Below, piece after piece: positions 25,493 to 34,285 of a DNA stretch of 64,000 bases. A program made the translations under genes and the position numbers. Every line of letters starts with the position of its first letter. The first letter of the stretch is position 1. The notes below the pieces were generated by a model. That model searched no databases. It was not told the origin of the DNA and worked only from the letters and a program-made list of their open reading frames with translations. The DNA comes from Eubacteriaceae bacterium UBA6119 (lineage in GTDB: Bacteria; Bacillota; Clostridia; Eubacteriales; UBA1433), in contig DIVZ01000005.1 in NCBI GenBank assembly GCA_002423395.1, positions 703,259 through 767,258 of the forward strand. The letters are read 5' to 3'.

Positions 25493-26953
25493 CTATTTCT
25501 TTTTAACGGGATCGGGGAGATCTCTTGTTATGCCTGCAATTCTTTTCGCGTTATCGGCATAAGCGTTCCAAGGAGATAAGGCTCGTATTCCCAATTTGGC
25601 TCCGTCCTGACTTCCGCCTCCGTGCATACAGCCCGGGATACCGCCGCCTACTGTAAGCCATTCAGCTAAACGCGCGGCTCTGACTCTTGTTTCTCCGTCC
25701 ACAGCACCCGCTGCGGTTTTTAATAATTTTTCTCCGTATATTGGACTTTGGAAGTCTTTATACGATGGTATGCATCCGTTTTCGACAAGTCCGCCGCAGA
25801 TATCCTGGCATATGCGCTTAGTCTCATAAGGCAAAGTCGCGATATGAGTTTTGTTGACATTGCCGATTAACGGATTGGGAAGGAATGAGCCGGATTCGCT
25901 TTTTTTACCTGACATAGCAGAGCCAAGCGAAAGACCATAAGTAGTTTCATTATTAATAGTCATGGTTGTAAGTTTATCCTGAAATACTTTCTGTGACAAG
26001 CCGTTTGCGCGCGCGACGTTGATGGCTGCGCCGATCATAACGTCGCCCTGTCCCGTAACGCAGCCGCCGAAGGCTCCTCTGTATATGCAGATAAAATCGC
26101 CTATAAGCTTGCCTGAATACTGATATTCTCCCGCCATAAAAACCCGTTCATTCGGAACAAAAACATTTTCAAATAATATGTAGGCAACTGAGCTGCCCGC
26201 GCCTCTGGGCACATCCCAGCCTTCTTCCATATCGCGTTCATCGCTGACATGACGCGCTTCTACTATTGTTATGCCTTCTGCATCGCGCGGAACTGCGCAT
26301 GCGACGCAATAATCCGTATCATCAGCGCCATAACCGCTGCCGGGTATAATTACCATTTCATTTGAAGCGGCAACCCCGCAGATTAATACTTTGCATCCGC
26401 TTATAACTATGCCGTCCTCACGTTTCTCTACAATATGTAAGTTAATGTCGGGATCCGCTTGCTTTGAAGGAGGCAGAGTGCGGTCGCCTTTGCCATCGGT
26501 GCAGAGCCCTGCCATAGCCAAAGCGTTTTCTTCCGCATAAAGGAAGTAGTTTTTTAAACGCTCATGATACTTTGTGCCTAATTCCTTATCCATTTTATAT
26601 GTAACATCGTAAAGAGCGTTAATCATTGTCCATCCTGCGCAAGTAGCTCCCTGACAAGTTCCTGACCAATTATACTGAGCGCGCTTCAATCTTGCATTGC
26701 CGACGCTGTCCTCTGCGCAAGTCATTAGCGTATTCCAGCGATGCGCTTTTTTCCCCGTTAAGAAAGAAGTGGTTGTAAAAATTCCCGATTGCTCTTCATC
26801 AAACGCCATATCAAATGAGTGAGCGACAGACTTGATATGAAGCTGTGTAGCGGGATGTGTGGTTACGTCTTCTATAAGCTCGCCGAATTTGTAAATATTA
26901 GGTCTGAGTTTGCGAAGACTTTCCATATACTGTTTACCATTTTTTAAGCTCAT
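25493..26953 (-). CDS. 4-hydroxybutyryl-CoA dehydratase/HpaB-family flavoprotein, divergent
   Basis: This 486-residue protein aligns by eye along its whole length with AbfD (4-hydroxybutyryl-CoA dehydratase), for example KREDGIVISGCK (177-188), FENVFVPNERVF (261-272) and GDVMIGAA. The family includes FAD acyl-CoA dehydrogenase-like enzymes and 4-hydroxyphenylacetate 3-hydroxylases. The residues I remember as essential in AbfD are mostly changed. The [4Fe-4S] ligands C99-x3-C103 become C100-x4-C105, and the His ligand (292) is Tyr291; only the last Cys (298) is kept. The catalytic Tyr296 and Lys300 are Phe295 and Val299. Radical dehydratase activity is therefore doubtful. No CoA-transferase or other 4-hydroxybutyrate gene is adjacent. 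The gene is monocistronic with its own terminator. Confidence 0.82.
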   Translation of the reverse strand: MSLKNGKQYMESLRKLRPNIYKFGELIEDVTTHPATQLHIKSVAHSFDMAFDEEQSGIFTTTSFLTGKKAHRWNTLMTCAEDSVGNARLKRAQYNWSGTCQGATCAGWTMINALYDVTYKMDKELGTKYHERLKNYFLYAEENALAMAGLCTDGKGDRTLPPSKQADPDINLHIVEKREDGIVISGCKVLICGVAASNEMVIIPGSGYGADDTDYCVACAVPRDAEGITIVEARHVSDERDMEEGWDVPRGAGSSVAYILFENVFVPNERVFMAGEYQYSGKLIGDFICIYRGAFGGCVTGQGDVMIGAAINVARANGLSQKVFQDKLTTMTINNETTYGLSLGSAMSGKKSESGSFLPNPLIGNVNKTHIATLPYETKRICQDICGGLVENGCIPSYKDFQSPIYGEKLLKTAAGAVDGETRVRAARLAEWLTVGGGIPGCMHGGGSQDGAKLGIRALSPWNAYADNAKRIAGITRDLPDPVKKK

Positions 26954-27440
26954 ATAAATTTCTCCTTAAATTAATTTATTAACTCTGAAAGATTATGTAT
27001 GTGCTAAGTATTATTCAGTTAAATGAATAATAAATATCGAGGATAATGCCAAAATAAAAAATATCCTTAAGAGTTACAATTATTCTACTATATGCCTAAA
27101 TACTTTACAACATCTATACTGTAATCTTTTACAAAAATAAGATTTTTTTTACATAATTATTATTTTTCAGATATAATTCATATTTATCAGTATTATATTA
27201 AAAAATAATTTTATCTGATTAAATAATTCATAATAATAAATCTTGCTTTATTCAAACTGTTTTATAGTCTGTATCTTTACGAATTTTGCCGCAAATTTGA
27301 AAAAATCCTGCAAGTTATATATAATATATTTAATGTGCTGATTTAAATTAATTAATTTAATATTTAAAACAAACATCTTCTGATATTAAAATAAATAAAG
27401 TATGAATAATAATTTAAAGATAAAGGTTGCGGACAGTTAA
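26954..27440. other. Divergent intergenic region, 487 bp
   Basis: This very AT-rich stretch separates the leftward HpaB-family gene from the rightward amino-sugar operon. A possible plus-strand promoter, TTTACA (27148-27153) with TATAAT (27172-27177) at 18 bp, lies 264 bp before nagA. That would leave a long leader in which I found no convincing structure. No coding frame is present. Confidence 0.4.
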
Positions 27441-28604
27441 ATGAATAAAGAAATAAGCTGCATAACAGGCGGCAGAATAATTTTGGAAAATGAAATTATA
27501 GATAATAAAGCGATTGTTTTCGATAATAAAATAATTGACATATTGGATAAAGACATATTTAAGCAAAAATATGACAGCAAAAAAATAGCCTTAATAGAAG
27601 CTGAAGGAAAGTATATATCGCCCGGATTTATCGACGTTCACATTCACGGCTGCGGAGGAAGCGATGTTATGGACGCGGATATATCGGCATTAAAAACAAT
27701 TAGTTACACTATGGCAAAAGGCGGTACTACATCTTTTTTGGCCGCTACTATGACTAAAGATAAAGAAAATATATATAAGGCTCTAAATTCAGTAAGAGAC
27801 GCGATGAAAGAAAATGTTAAAGGAGCGAGAATACTCGGAGTTTATTTAGAGGGACCTTTTTTAAGCGCAGACTACACAGGTGTTCATAAAAAAGAGTATA
27901 TTCTCAAACCTGACTTTGAGTTTATTAAGTGTTTTCTAGATGTAATAAAAATAATAACCATTGCCCCCGAGGAAGATGCCGGTTTTGAGTTCATAAAACA
28001 AGTAAAAAAATCATCCGATGTAATACTATCTATAGGCCACACAAACGCGGATTATGAAACAGCGGTGAAATCTATAAAAGCAGGCGTAAGCGGCGCGACT
28101 CATATTTTCAACGCAATGCGCGGCTTGCATCACAGAGAACCAGGGCCTGCTGCGGCAATATTAAACGCAGGTATCAGTTACGAATTAATAGCGGATACTG
28201 TGCATGTGCATCCGGTTTTTTTTCAAATGCTGTTAGATTATAAAGGCAAAGACAAAATGATTTTAGTAACCGACTCAAACAGAGCGGCTTATATGGAAGA
28301 AGGGATATGGGAACTGGGCGGAAGAAAAGTAATTGTTAAGAATAACTGCGCAAGGACTGAGGACGAATCTCTTGCCGGAAGCGTTCTTGCTATGAATAAA
28401 GCTGTGTCCAATATTTTAGAACATACTGATTTAAAAATTAACGAAGCAGTCAATCTGGCAAGTATAAACCCCGCAAGGCTCATAGGAATTGACAAAACAA
28501 AAGGCAGCATAGCAACAGGAAAAGACGCCGATATGATTGTTTTTGATGATAAGTTAAATGTAAGCCTTTCTATATCCGAAGGAGATATTATCTATAAAGC
28601 TTAA
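27441..28604 (+). CDS. nagA: N-acetylglucosamine-6-phosphate deacetylase
   Basis: This 387-residue amidohydrolase removes acetate from GlcNAc-6-P. The TIM-barrel metal motif HIH is at 67-69 (FIDVHIHGCGG). The metal-binding Glu lies in LEGPFLS (about 139), SIGHTNADY and GATHIFNAMRGLHHREPG follow, and the catalytic Asp sits in LVTDSNRAA. All match NagA. It opens a four-gene operon and nagB follows after 17 bp. Together with the kinase and hexosaminidase genes it feeds GlcNAc from wall turnover or chitin-like sugars into glycolysis. Confidence 0.96.
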   Translation: MNKEISCITGGRIILENEIIDNKAIVFDNKIIDILDKDIFKQKYDSKKIALIEAEGKYISPGFIDVHIHGCGGSDVMDADISALKTISYTMAKGGTTSFLAATMTKDKENIYKALNSVRDAMKENVKGARILGVYLEGPFLSADYTGVHKKEYILKPDFEFIKCFLDVIKIITIAPEEDAGFEFIKQVKKSSDVILSIGHTNADYETAVKSIKAGVSGATHIFNAMRGLHHREPGPAAAILNAGISYELIADTVHVHPVFFQMLLDYKGKDKMILVTDSNRAAYMEEGIWELGGRKVIVKNNCARTEDESLAGSVLAMNKAVSNILEHTDLKINEAVNLASINPARLIGIDKTKGSIATGKDADMIVFDDKLNVSLSISEGDIIYKA

Positions 28605-28621
28605 ATATATTCGGAGGTTTT

Positions 28622-29347
28622 ATGAATATTATAATTGCGCAGGATTACAATGAATTGAGCGAAATAGCGGCAGGCATAGTATCAGCCCAAATAATGATTA
28701 AATCTGACAGCGTTTTGGGACTGGCGACAGGAGATACTCCGTTGGGAATGTATAAAGAACTTATAAAAATGTACGAAACCAAAAAAATAGATTTTTTTGA
28801 TGTTACTGTATTCAATCTGGACGAATACTGCAATTTAAGCAGAAAAAACCCCAACAGCTATTATTATTACATGAAAAATAATTTTTTTAATTATATAAAC
28901 ATAAAACCGGAAAACTCCTATATACCGAACGGCATGGCAGAGGATATTGAAAAAGAATGCATAAGGTATGAAGAAAAGATAAAATATAAAGGCGGAATTG
29001 ATTTGCAAGTGCTCGGAATAGGCTCAAACGGTCATATCGGATTCAACGAACCCGACATTAATTTTGAAGCTCAAACTCATTTGGTGAATTTGGACCAAGA
29101 GACTATTGACGCCAATTCCAGATTTTTCGCCTCAAGAGAAGAAGTGCCCACTAAGGCTATAAGCATGGGGATTAAAACAATTATGCAGTCTAAAATGATT
29201 TTGCTGCTTGCGAGCGGGGAGAATAAAGCTCAGGCAATATATAAAACGATTAAAGGTAAAATTTCTCCCGAAGTGCCGGCGTCTATTATTCAGCTTCATC
29301 CCAACGCCATAATAGTGGCTGATAGGGATGCGTCAAAGCTTTTATAA
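28622..29347 (+). CDS. nagB: Glucosamine-6-phosphate deaminase
   Basis: This 241-residue protein is the standard length of the short NagB form. Visible motifs are LATGDTPLGMYKELI (about 38-52), NLDEYC with the catalytic Asp, and LGIGSNGHIGFNEP, the active-site histidine loop. It converts GlcN-6-P to fructose-6-P and ammonia. A strong CGGAGG ribosome site sits 6 bp before the ATG. The C-terminal allosteric helix of the long E. coli form is not present. Confidence 0.97.
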   Translation: MNIIIAQDYNELSEIAAGIVSAQIMIKSDSVLGLATGDTPLGMYKELIKMYETKKIDFFDVTVFNLDEYCNLSRKNPNSYYYYMKNNFFNYINIKPENSYIPNGMAEDIEKECIRYEEKIKYKGGIDLQVLGIGSNGHIGFNEPDINFEAQTHLVNLDQETIDANSRFFASREEVPTKAISMGIKTIMQSKMILLLASGENKAQAIYKTIKGKISPEVPASIIQLHPNAIIVADRDASKLL

Positions 29348-29388
29348 GTCAAATCGCTGAAATCTAAATGAAAGGATTATAAAAATAT

Positions 29389-30306
29389 ATGGATTATATT
29401 ATAGGAGTGGACGGCGGAGCCACTAAAACAGAGGCAGTTGCTTACGACCTTTGTGATAATGAGCTTGCCAGGGCTTACGCAGGTTTTGGAAACTTGTTTT
29501 TGGATTTTGACAAAGCCGCGCAAAACGTAGTAAATGCGATAAAACAGTGCATAGACAGTATAAAACTTTCCGAAAGTGAAAAAAGCTGCGTTTACATATA
29601 TTTGGGGCTGGCAGGAATTGATATTGGAAACAATAAAGAAGAAATACAAAATCTGGTAAAAGAAGAGTTTGCTTGTGATGCGCTGGGATACCACGATTCA
29701 TATCTTGCGCATGTCGCGATACATAAGGGAAGTGACGGCATAATAGCAATATCGGGAACGGGATCTGTGGGTTACGGCATATTTAAAGGAAGATGCGCAA
29801 AAACAGGCGGATGGGGTCATATTATCGGAGACGAGGGAAGCGGTTATGATATCGCTGTATCGGCTTTTAAGCGAATTGCATATGAGGCTGACTGTCAATT
29901 AGCTCCAAGCGAACTTACAAAAAATATAATCAGCAAAATGAATATAAAAGATGTTAACGAGATAGTAAAACAAACATATACTTACTCAAAGGCAGAAATT
30001 GCCTCATTTGCGCCTATAGTGGCGCGCCTTGCAAATCAATCGGATATTAACTCAATAAACATATTAAAAACGGCGGGACAACACCTTGCGGCAATGACGG
30101 CAAGACTTTATAACAAGCTTAAAATTGATGAACATATAAACATAGGAATAAGCGGAAGCATTCTATTAAAGACGGATATAGTAAAAGAAGAATTTATAAA
30201 ATGCCTTAAAAATGATTTGAAGAATATTTCAATTATACATGAAAATATATCGGCTGCAAAAGGAGCCTGTTATTTGCACAGGAAAATAACAAAAATTAAG
30301 AATTAA
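29389..30306 (+). CDS. BadF/BadG-family sugar kinase (GlcNAc/MurNAc or glucosamine kinase)
   Basis: This 305-residue ATPase of the actin/hexokinase fold has phosphate-1 motif GVDGGATKTEAVAYD (4-18), the phosphate-2 region IAISGTGSVGYG, and GGWGHIIGDEGSGYDI, the sugar-specificity loop. This arrangement is shared by eukaryotic-type N-acetylglucosamine kinase, GspK glucosamine kinase and clostridial MurK, which phosphorylates MurNAc and GlcNAc. Being in an operon with nagA and nagB and a cytosolic hexosaminidase, it most likely phosphorylates GlcNAc released inside the cell. The position phosphorylated cannot be told from sequence. Confidence 0.85.
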   Translation: MDYIIGVDGGATKTEAVAYDLCDNELARAYAGFGNLFLDFDKAAQNVVNAIKQCIDSIKLSESEKSCVYIYLGLAGIDIGNNKEEIQNLVKEEFACDALGYHDSYLAHVAIHKGSDGIIAISGTGSVGYGIFKGRCAKTGGWGHIIGDEGSGYDIAVSAFKRIAYEADCQLAPSELTKNIISKMNIKDVNEIVKQTYTYSKAEIASFAPIVARLANQSDINSINILKTAGQHLAAMTARLYNKLKIDEHINIGISGSILLKTDIVKEEFIKCLKNDLKNISIIHENISAAKGACYLHRKITKIKN

Positions 30307-30325
30307 ACAGAAAAGAGGGAAAAGC

Positions 30326-32257
30326 ATGGATTTGATACCACTTCCCCGCAAGATTATAACGCATGGCGGAACTTTTTCGATTGTTCATGATACAGCGATT
30401 ATCTTGGATATTTTACAGGATGATATTGATTTTCAAACCGCAAAACTTTTGCAGAGTGAAATACAAAAAGCTCTTGCGCTTAAACTGATTATAAAAAAAG
30501 GCGTAAGAATCGGAAAAAGCTGCAATGAAAACTGCATTTGGTTTGAATATGAAAAAACTCACAGTAATAACGAATCATATAGAATGGTCATAAATAAAGA
30601 GAAAATTTCTATTCACGCGTCGTCAAACAGAGGATTTTTATACGCATCGGCTACATTAGTCCAGATATGCAAATTAAAAAACGGAGAAATTCCGTGCGGC
30701 GAAATTTTTGATACGCCGTCATATGCGGACAGAGGCTATATGCTTGATGTAAGCCGAGGCAGAGTTCCTACAATGAAAAGCTTGAAGTCAATGATAGACA
30801 AACTCGCTTTATATAAGATAAATCAACTTCAGCTATATATGGAAAACTGTCTGAGGCTTGACGGATTTGAGGAAGTGTGGTCTTATTCCAATCCGTTCCT
30901 TCCCGAGGAAATTATGGAGCTTGACTATTACTGCTATATGAGAGGCATTGAGCTTGTGCCGTGCGTTGCAACATTCGGACATTTGTATGACTTGCTCGGA
31001 AGCGTAAGTTTTTCAAAATTCAGGGAAACCGACGCGGATTACGGAGATGTGTTTACGTGGAACAACAGATTGCGTTGTTATACGATAAATGTATCGGATC
31101 CCGAAAGTTATAAGTTTATTACGGGAATATTAGACCAGGTCACGCCTTTGTTTCGAAGCAACAAAATTAACATTTCATGCGACGAAACATTTGAGCTCGG
31201 CAAAGGTAAAAGCGCGACTTTGGCAGGAACAATGACTTACGGTGAGCTTTATATTATGTATGTAAACAAACTTGTGCAGTACCTTCAGAGCAAAGGCAAA
31301 GAAGTTATGATATGGGCCGATATTTTAAGACAACACCCCGACGCTATAGATAAACTCAATAAAGACGTTACATGTCTTAATTGGTATTACAATTACGGAG
31401 TTAATGAGGAAATATTTGAAATATTTTCATCGAACAACATAAATCAATATGTATGTCCGAGCGTTTCGGGATACAGCCGTCTTGTTAATGATTACGATTT
31501 GAGTTTTTCAAACATAAAAGAGATGGCGGAGAAGGGCAAAAAATATCGCGCTGTAGGGTTTTTAAACACTGACTGGGGCGATTGCGGTCATATAAACATG
31601 CCTGCTTTAAACATTCCGTGCTTGATTTACGGTGCGGCAAAATCGTGGAACGTACATGATATGCGCGAATTCAAGACAATAGATCAGGTTATTTCGCTTG
31701 TGGAATACGGCGATGATACAAAGAATATAACCTCTGTTTTGCGCCGGCTTTCTAAAAATGATATAATTACGTTTAACGATATGGTATATTTTCGCGATTA
31801 TAAAATTTTTAAAATGCAATATGAAGACAAAGGGGAGTATATGCATGAAAAAGTCAAAAGAAAAATCATGCAGGCATCAGAGGCAAAACTAAAGAACGCA
31901 GTTAAAAACTGTGAAAAAATAATTCAGAGTCTTAAAAAGAATTACAGCAAATCTGCAACAGGCGCTGAGCATGAAATAATGGAGTTTTATCTTGCCGCGC
32001 GCGGCGTAAGCCTGATGCAGCAGCTGGCGTTAGTTCTAAAAAAATGGGAATACGGACAGGATATAACAGTGCTTGACACACCGAATGAAATGGCGGCAAA
32101 ACTGGAAAACTGGCTTGTGGATTACTCCGACGACTGGAGAATGGTAAGCCGTGAGAGCGAGCTGTTTAGGATAAAAGAGTTTTTCTGGCAGATATGCTAT
32201 ATAGTGAGAAAATACGATATTGTAACGGAATGTGAATTAAAGCAGACTGATATTTGA
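30326..32257 (+). CDS. Glycoside hydrolase family 20 beta-N-acetylhexosaminidase, cytosolic
   Basis: This 643-residue protein begins with a GH20b-like alpha/beta domain (1-130). A TIM-barrel catalytic domain starts at YMLDVSRGRVPTMKSLKSMI, and the catalytic Asp-Glu pair is in SCDETFELGKG (about 286-296). A helical C-terminal domain of about 200 residues follows. There is no signal peptide, so it should cleave terminal GlcNAc (or GalNAc) from imported oligosaccharides. It is the last gene of the nagA operon, 20 bp after the kinase, with GAGGGAAAAG as ribosome site. Confidence 0.92.
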   Translation: MDLIPLPRKIITHGGTFSIVHDTAIILDILQDDIDFQTAKLLQSEIQKALALKLIIKKGVRIGKSCNENCIWFEYEKTHSNNESYRMVINKEKISIHASSNRGFLYASATLVQICKLKNGEIPCGEIFDTPSYADRGYMLDVSRGRVPTMKSLKSMIDKLALYKINQLQLYMENCLRLDGFEEVWSYSNPFLPEEIMELDYYCYMRGIELVPCVATFGHLYDLLGSVSFSKFRETDADYGDVFTWNNRLRCYTINVSDPESYKFITGILDQVTPLFRSNKINISCDETFELGKGKSATLAGTMTYGELYIMYVNKLVQYLQSKGKEVMIWADILRQHPDAIDKLNKDVTCLNWYYNYGVNEEIFEIFSSNNINQYVCPSVSGYSRLVNDYDLSFSNIKEMAEKGKKYRAVGFLNTDWGDCGHINMPALNIPCLIYGAAKSWNVHDMREFKTIDQVISLVEYGDDTKNITSVLRRLSKNDIITFNDMVYFRDYKIFKMQYEDKGEYMHEKVKRKIMQASEAKLKNAVKNCEKIIQSLKKNYSKSATGAEHEIMEFYLAARGVSLMQQLALVLKKWEYGQDITVLDTPNEMAAKLENWLVDYSDDWRMVSRESELFRIKEFFWQICYIVRKYDIVTECELKQTDI

Positions 32258-32281
32258 ATTAATCGGATTAAATTTTTTATT

Positions 32282-32306
32282 AACCGCGTTAACGCGGTTT
32301 CTTTTA
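32282..32306 (+). terminator. Terminator of the amino-sugar operon
   Basis: The palindrome AACCGCGTTAACGCGGTT (32282-32299) is followed by TCTTTTATTTT. Confidence 0.75.
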
Positions 32307-32394
32307 TTTTATTACATTTAATGACCGCTTATTCTGATATAATATTATTAAATGGAAAATTAAGTATATTAGTATAAAAATAGGAGGATATGCA

Positions 32395-33600
32395 ATGAAA
32401 ATAACGAGCGTGGAAGTGTTTGTTTTGGGAAAAGCGTCAAAGGATTTGGCACTCTCAAGCCAATGGCGCCCGATAGGCTGCCGAATACATACGGATGAAG
32501 GCATTTACGGTGACGGCGAAGCAGCAATGGCTTTCGGATCGGGAGCTCCTGCCGCATTTGGCATGATATGCGACCTTGCTAAAATCATCATGGGACAAGA
32601 CCCGCTGCGCATTGATTATTTATGGGATATGATGTATCGAACGTCTTTCTGGGGGCAAAACGGAGGACCTGTCGTTTTTGCGGGCATTGCGGCTTTAGAT
32701 ATTGCTTTGTGGGATATTAAGGGTAAATATTTTAATTGTCCCATATATCAGCTACTTGGAGGGAAACACCGTGACAAGCTGAGGTGCTACGCGAGTCAGC
32801 TTCAGCTCGGGTGGCCTGATTTGGGAGCGGAAAAATATGAGCTTGCGCATAAGACCGAAGAATACGCGCAAAGCGCGATAAAAGCCGTAGAAGACGGATA
32901 TGACGCTATAAAGATTGATTTCATGCAGAATGATACCGAAAAAGGTGCGTTTCATTTTCAGAAAAAAGTAGGTATTCTGAGCAAGGAAATGCTTAATATA
33001 GCAGAAGAAAGAATGGCGGCAGTGAGAGACGCGGTAGGAACAAAGGTTGATATTATTGTTGAAAATCACTCATTCACATGCGCGAACGGCGCAATTCAGA
33101 TAGCAAAAATAGCCGAGAAATACGATGTTATGTGCATAGAGGAACCTAATACTCCGTCGCCGCAGACTTCAAGATATCTTAAACAAAACATTAACATAAC
33201 TATAGCAAACGGTGAGCGAATATATACAAGGTGGCAGTACGCGCCTTACTTTGCAGACCAGACAATACAGTTAATTCAGCCCGATATCGGAAACTGCGGC
33301 GGAATTACCGAAGTGCGTAAAATTGCAGATATGGCTCATACGTACGATGTGCTGGTTCAAGCTCACGCGTTTGCAAGCCCGCTATCATCGGATGTTGCCG
33401 CCCAGTTTGAGGTTGCCATTCCCAATTTCTGCATTCATGAACACGCGGTTTGCTATCGCATGGCATTTAATATGGGACTTACAAAATATAACCGCCAGCC
33501 CGTAGACGGATTAATAGAGCCTTCGGAGCTGCCGGGTATAGGCAACGAGTTTTTGCAGGAAGCAATAAGCAAGGCACAGACGTACTGCGTTGTTAAATAG
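32395..33600 (+). CDS. Enolase-superfamily sugar-acid dehydratase (mandelate racemase/MLE family)
   Basis: This 401-residue protein has the capping domain (1-125) and the (beta/alpha)7-beta barrel of the superfamily. Mg2+ ligands can be placed at E223 (IIVENH), E249 (CIEEPN) and E274 (ANGERIY), with a Glu in the first position where Asp is commoner. The His-Asp dyad is H324 (QAHAFASP) with D297 (QPDIGNCGG). GER and the C-terminal HEHA block resemble galactonate or mannonate dehydratases (RspA/ManD-like). The exact substrate is open. It is downstream of the amino-sugar terminator and appears to be its own unit with AGGAGG before ATG. No transporter or kinase for a keto-deoxy acid is adjacent. 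Confidence 0.88.
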   Translation: MKITSVEVFVLGKASKDLALSSQWRPIGCRIHTDEGIYGDGEAAMAFGSGAPAAFGMICDLAKIIMGQDPLRIDYLWDMMYRTSFWGQNGGPVVFAGIAALDIALWDIKGKYFNCPIYQLLGGKHRDKLRCYASQLQLGWPDLGAEKYELAHKTEEYAQSAIKAVEDGYDAIKIDFMQNDTEKGAFHFQKKVGILSKEMLNIAEERMAAVRDAVGTKVDIIVENHSFTCANGAIQIAKIAEKYDVMCIEEPNTPSPQTSRYLKQNINITIANGERIYTRWQYAPYFADQTIQLIQPDIGNCGGITEVRKIADMAHTYDVLVQAHAFASPLSSDVAAQFEVAIPNFCIHEHAVCYRMAFNMGLTKYNRQPVDGLIEPSELPGIGNEFLQEAISKAQTYCVVK

Positions 33601-33743
33601 TTTTTAAATATTAGAAAGAAGTTAAAAACATTTTCACTTGGAGCAAAATACAGGATTAGTATATAAAATAATAAAACTGAACCAAAGAATATTTAATTAG
33701 AAAATGAGGTCAGTAAATAAAAACAGAAAGCGGAAAACTGCTT

Positions 33744-34037
33744 ATGGAAAATATAGATACATATAATGAGGAAGAAAAAAATAAAAACTCTGAGGCTGAA
33801 TTTTTAGAAAATATGAAACAGCTTGAAGAGCAATTGCGCCTTGAAGGGATAAAATTAAGAATAAAAGAAGAGATAAGAGTATTAGAAGACCGAAAAAGAA
33901 GTGTGCAAATACAATACTCAAAGCTAAGCAATTCCGCTGTTAAAGAAAAAAAGGAATTAGATGAATTTATTGTTAAATTTGATTTAGAAATTAATGAATT
34001 AAACAAGCAATACCAACTGTATAATAAAAATAAATAA
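33744..34037 (+). CDS. Small coiled-coil protein, 97 aa
   Basis: This is an acidic and basic helical protein with almost no hydrophobic core outside heptad positions. Residues 20-95 look like a long coiled coil (ENMKQLEEQLRLEGIKLRIK). It has no signal or membrane segment. The start has only a weak ribosome site (GGAAAA, 14 bp upstream), and the codon bias matches the genome. I do not recognise it; it could be a structural or regulatory partner. Confidence 0.6.
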   Translation: MENIDTYNEEEKNKNSEAEFLENMKQLEEQLRLEGIKLRIKEEIRVLEDRKRSVQIQYSKLSNSAVKEKKELDEFIVKFDLEINELNKQYQLYNKNK

Positions 34038-34192
34038 CTGTCAAATGGCGAGTAATTTGCGGCTTAATAAAAAAAAATTGTAATTATTATAAATTTGTGA
34101 TATGATTGTTCTAATAAATTTCTTTTAATTTCTTAAATTTAGAATTAATATTTAGAATACAATTAAAATTTTGTAAGCTTATAGTTCTGATT

Positions 34193-34227
34193 CCGGAAGA
34201 TAGTTTAAAAGTCATCCGGTTTTTTTA
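34193..34227 (+). terminator. Terminator-like hairpin in the helicase leader
   Basis: CCGGA (34193-34197) pairs with TCCGG (34215-34219), extended inward by GA/TC across one mismatch, and is followed by TTTTTTT. It lies about 60 bp before the DEAD-box start and 156 bp after the previous gene. It is either that gene's terminator or a leader attenuator. Confidence 0.55.
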
Positions 34228-34285
34228 ATTGATTAAAAAAGTATGTCTTAAATATTATAAGATATATATTTATAGAAGGAGAAAA

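Noticed and set aside
26954..27440. Riboswitch or long regulatory RNA before nagA
   Set aside because: The region is long but almost purely AT with no stable nested stems or known aptamer motif that I can recognise.
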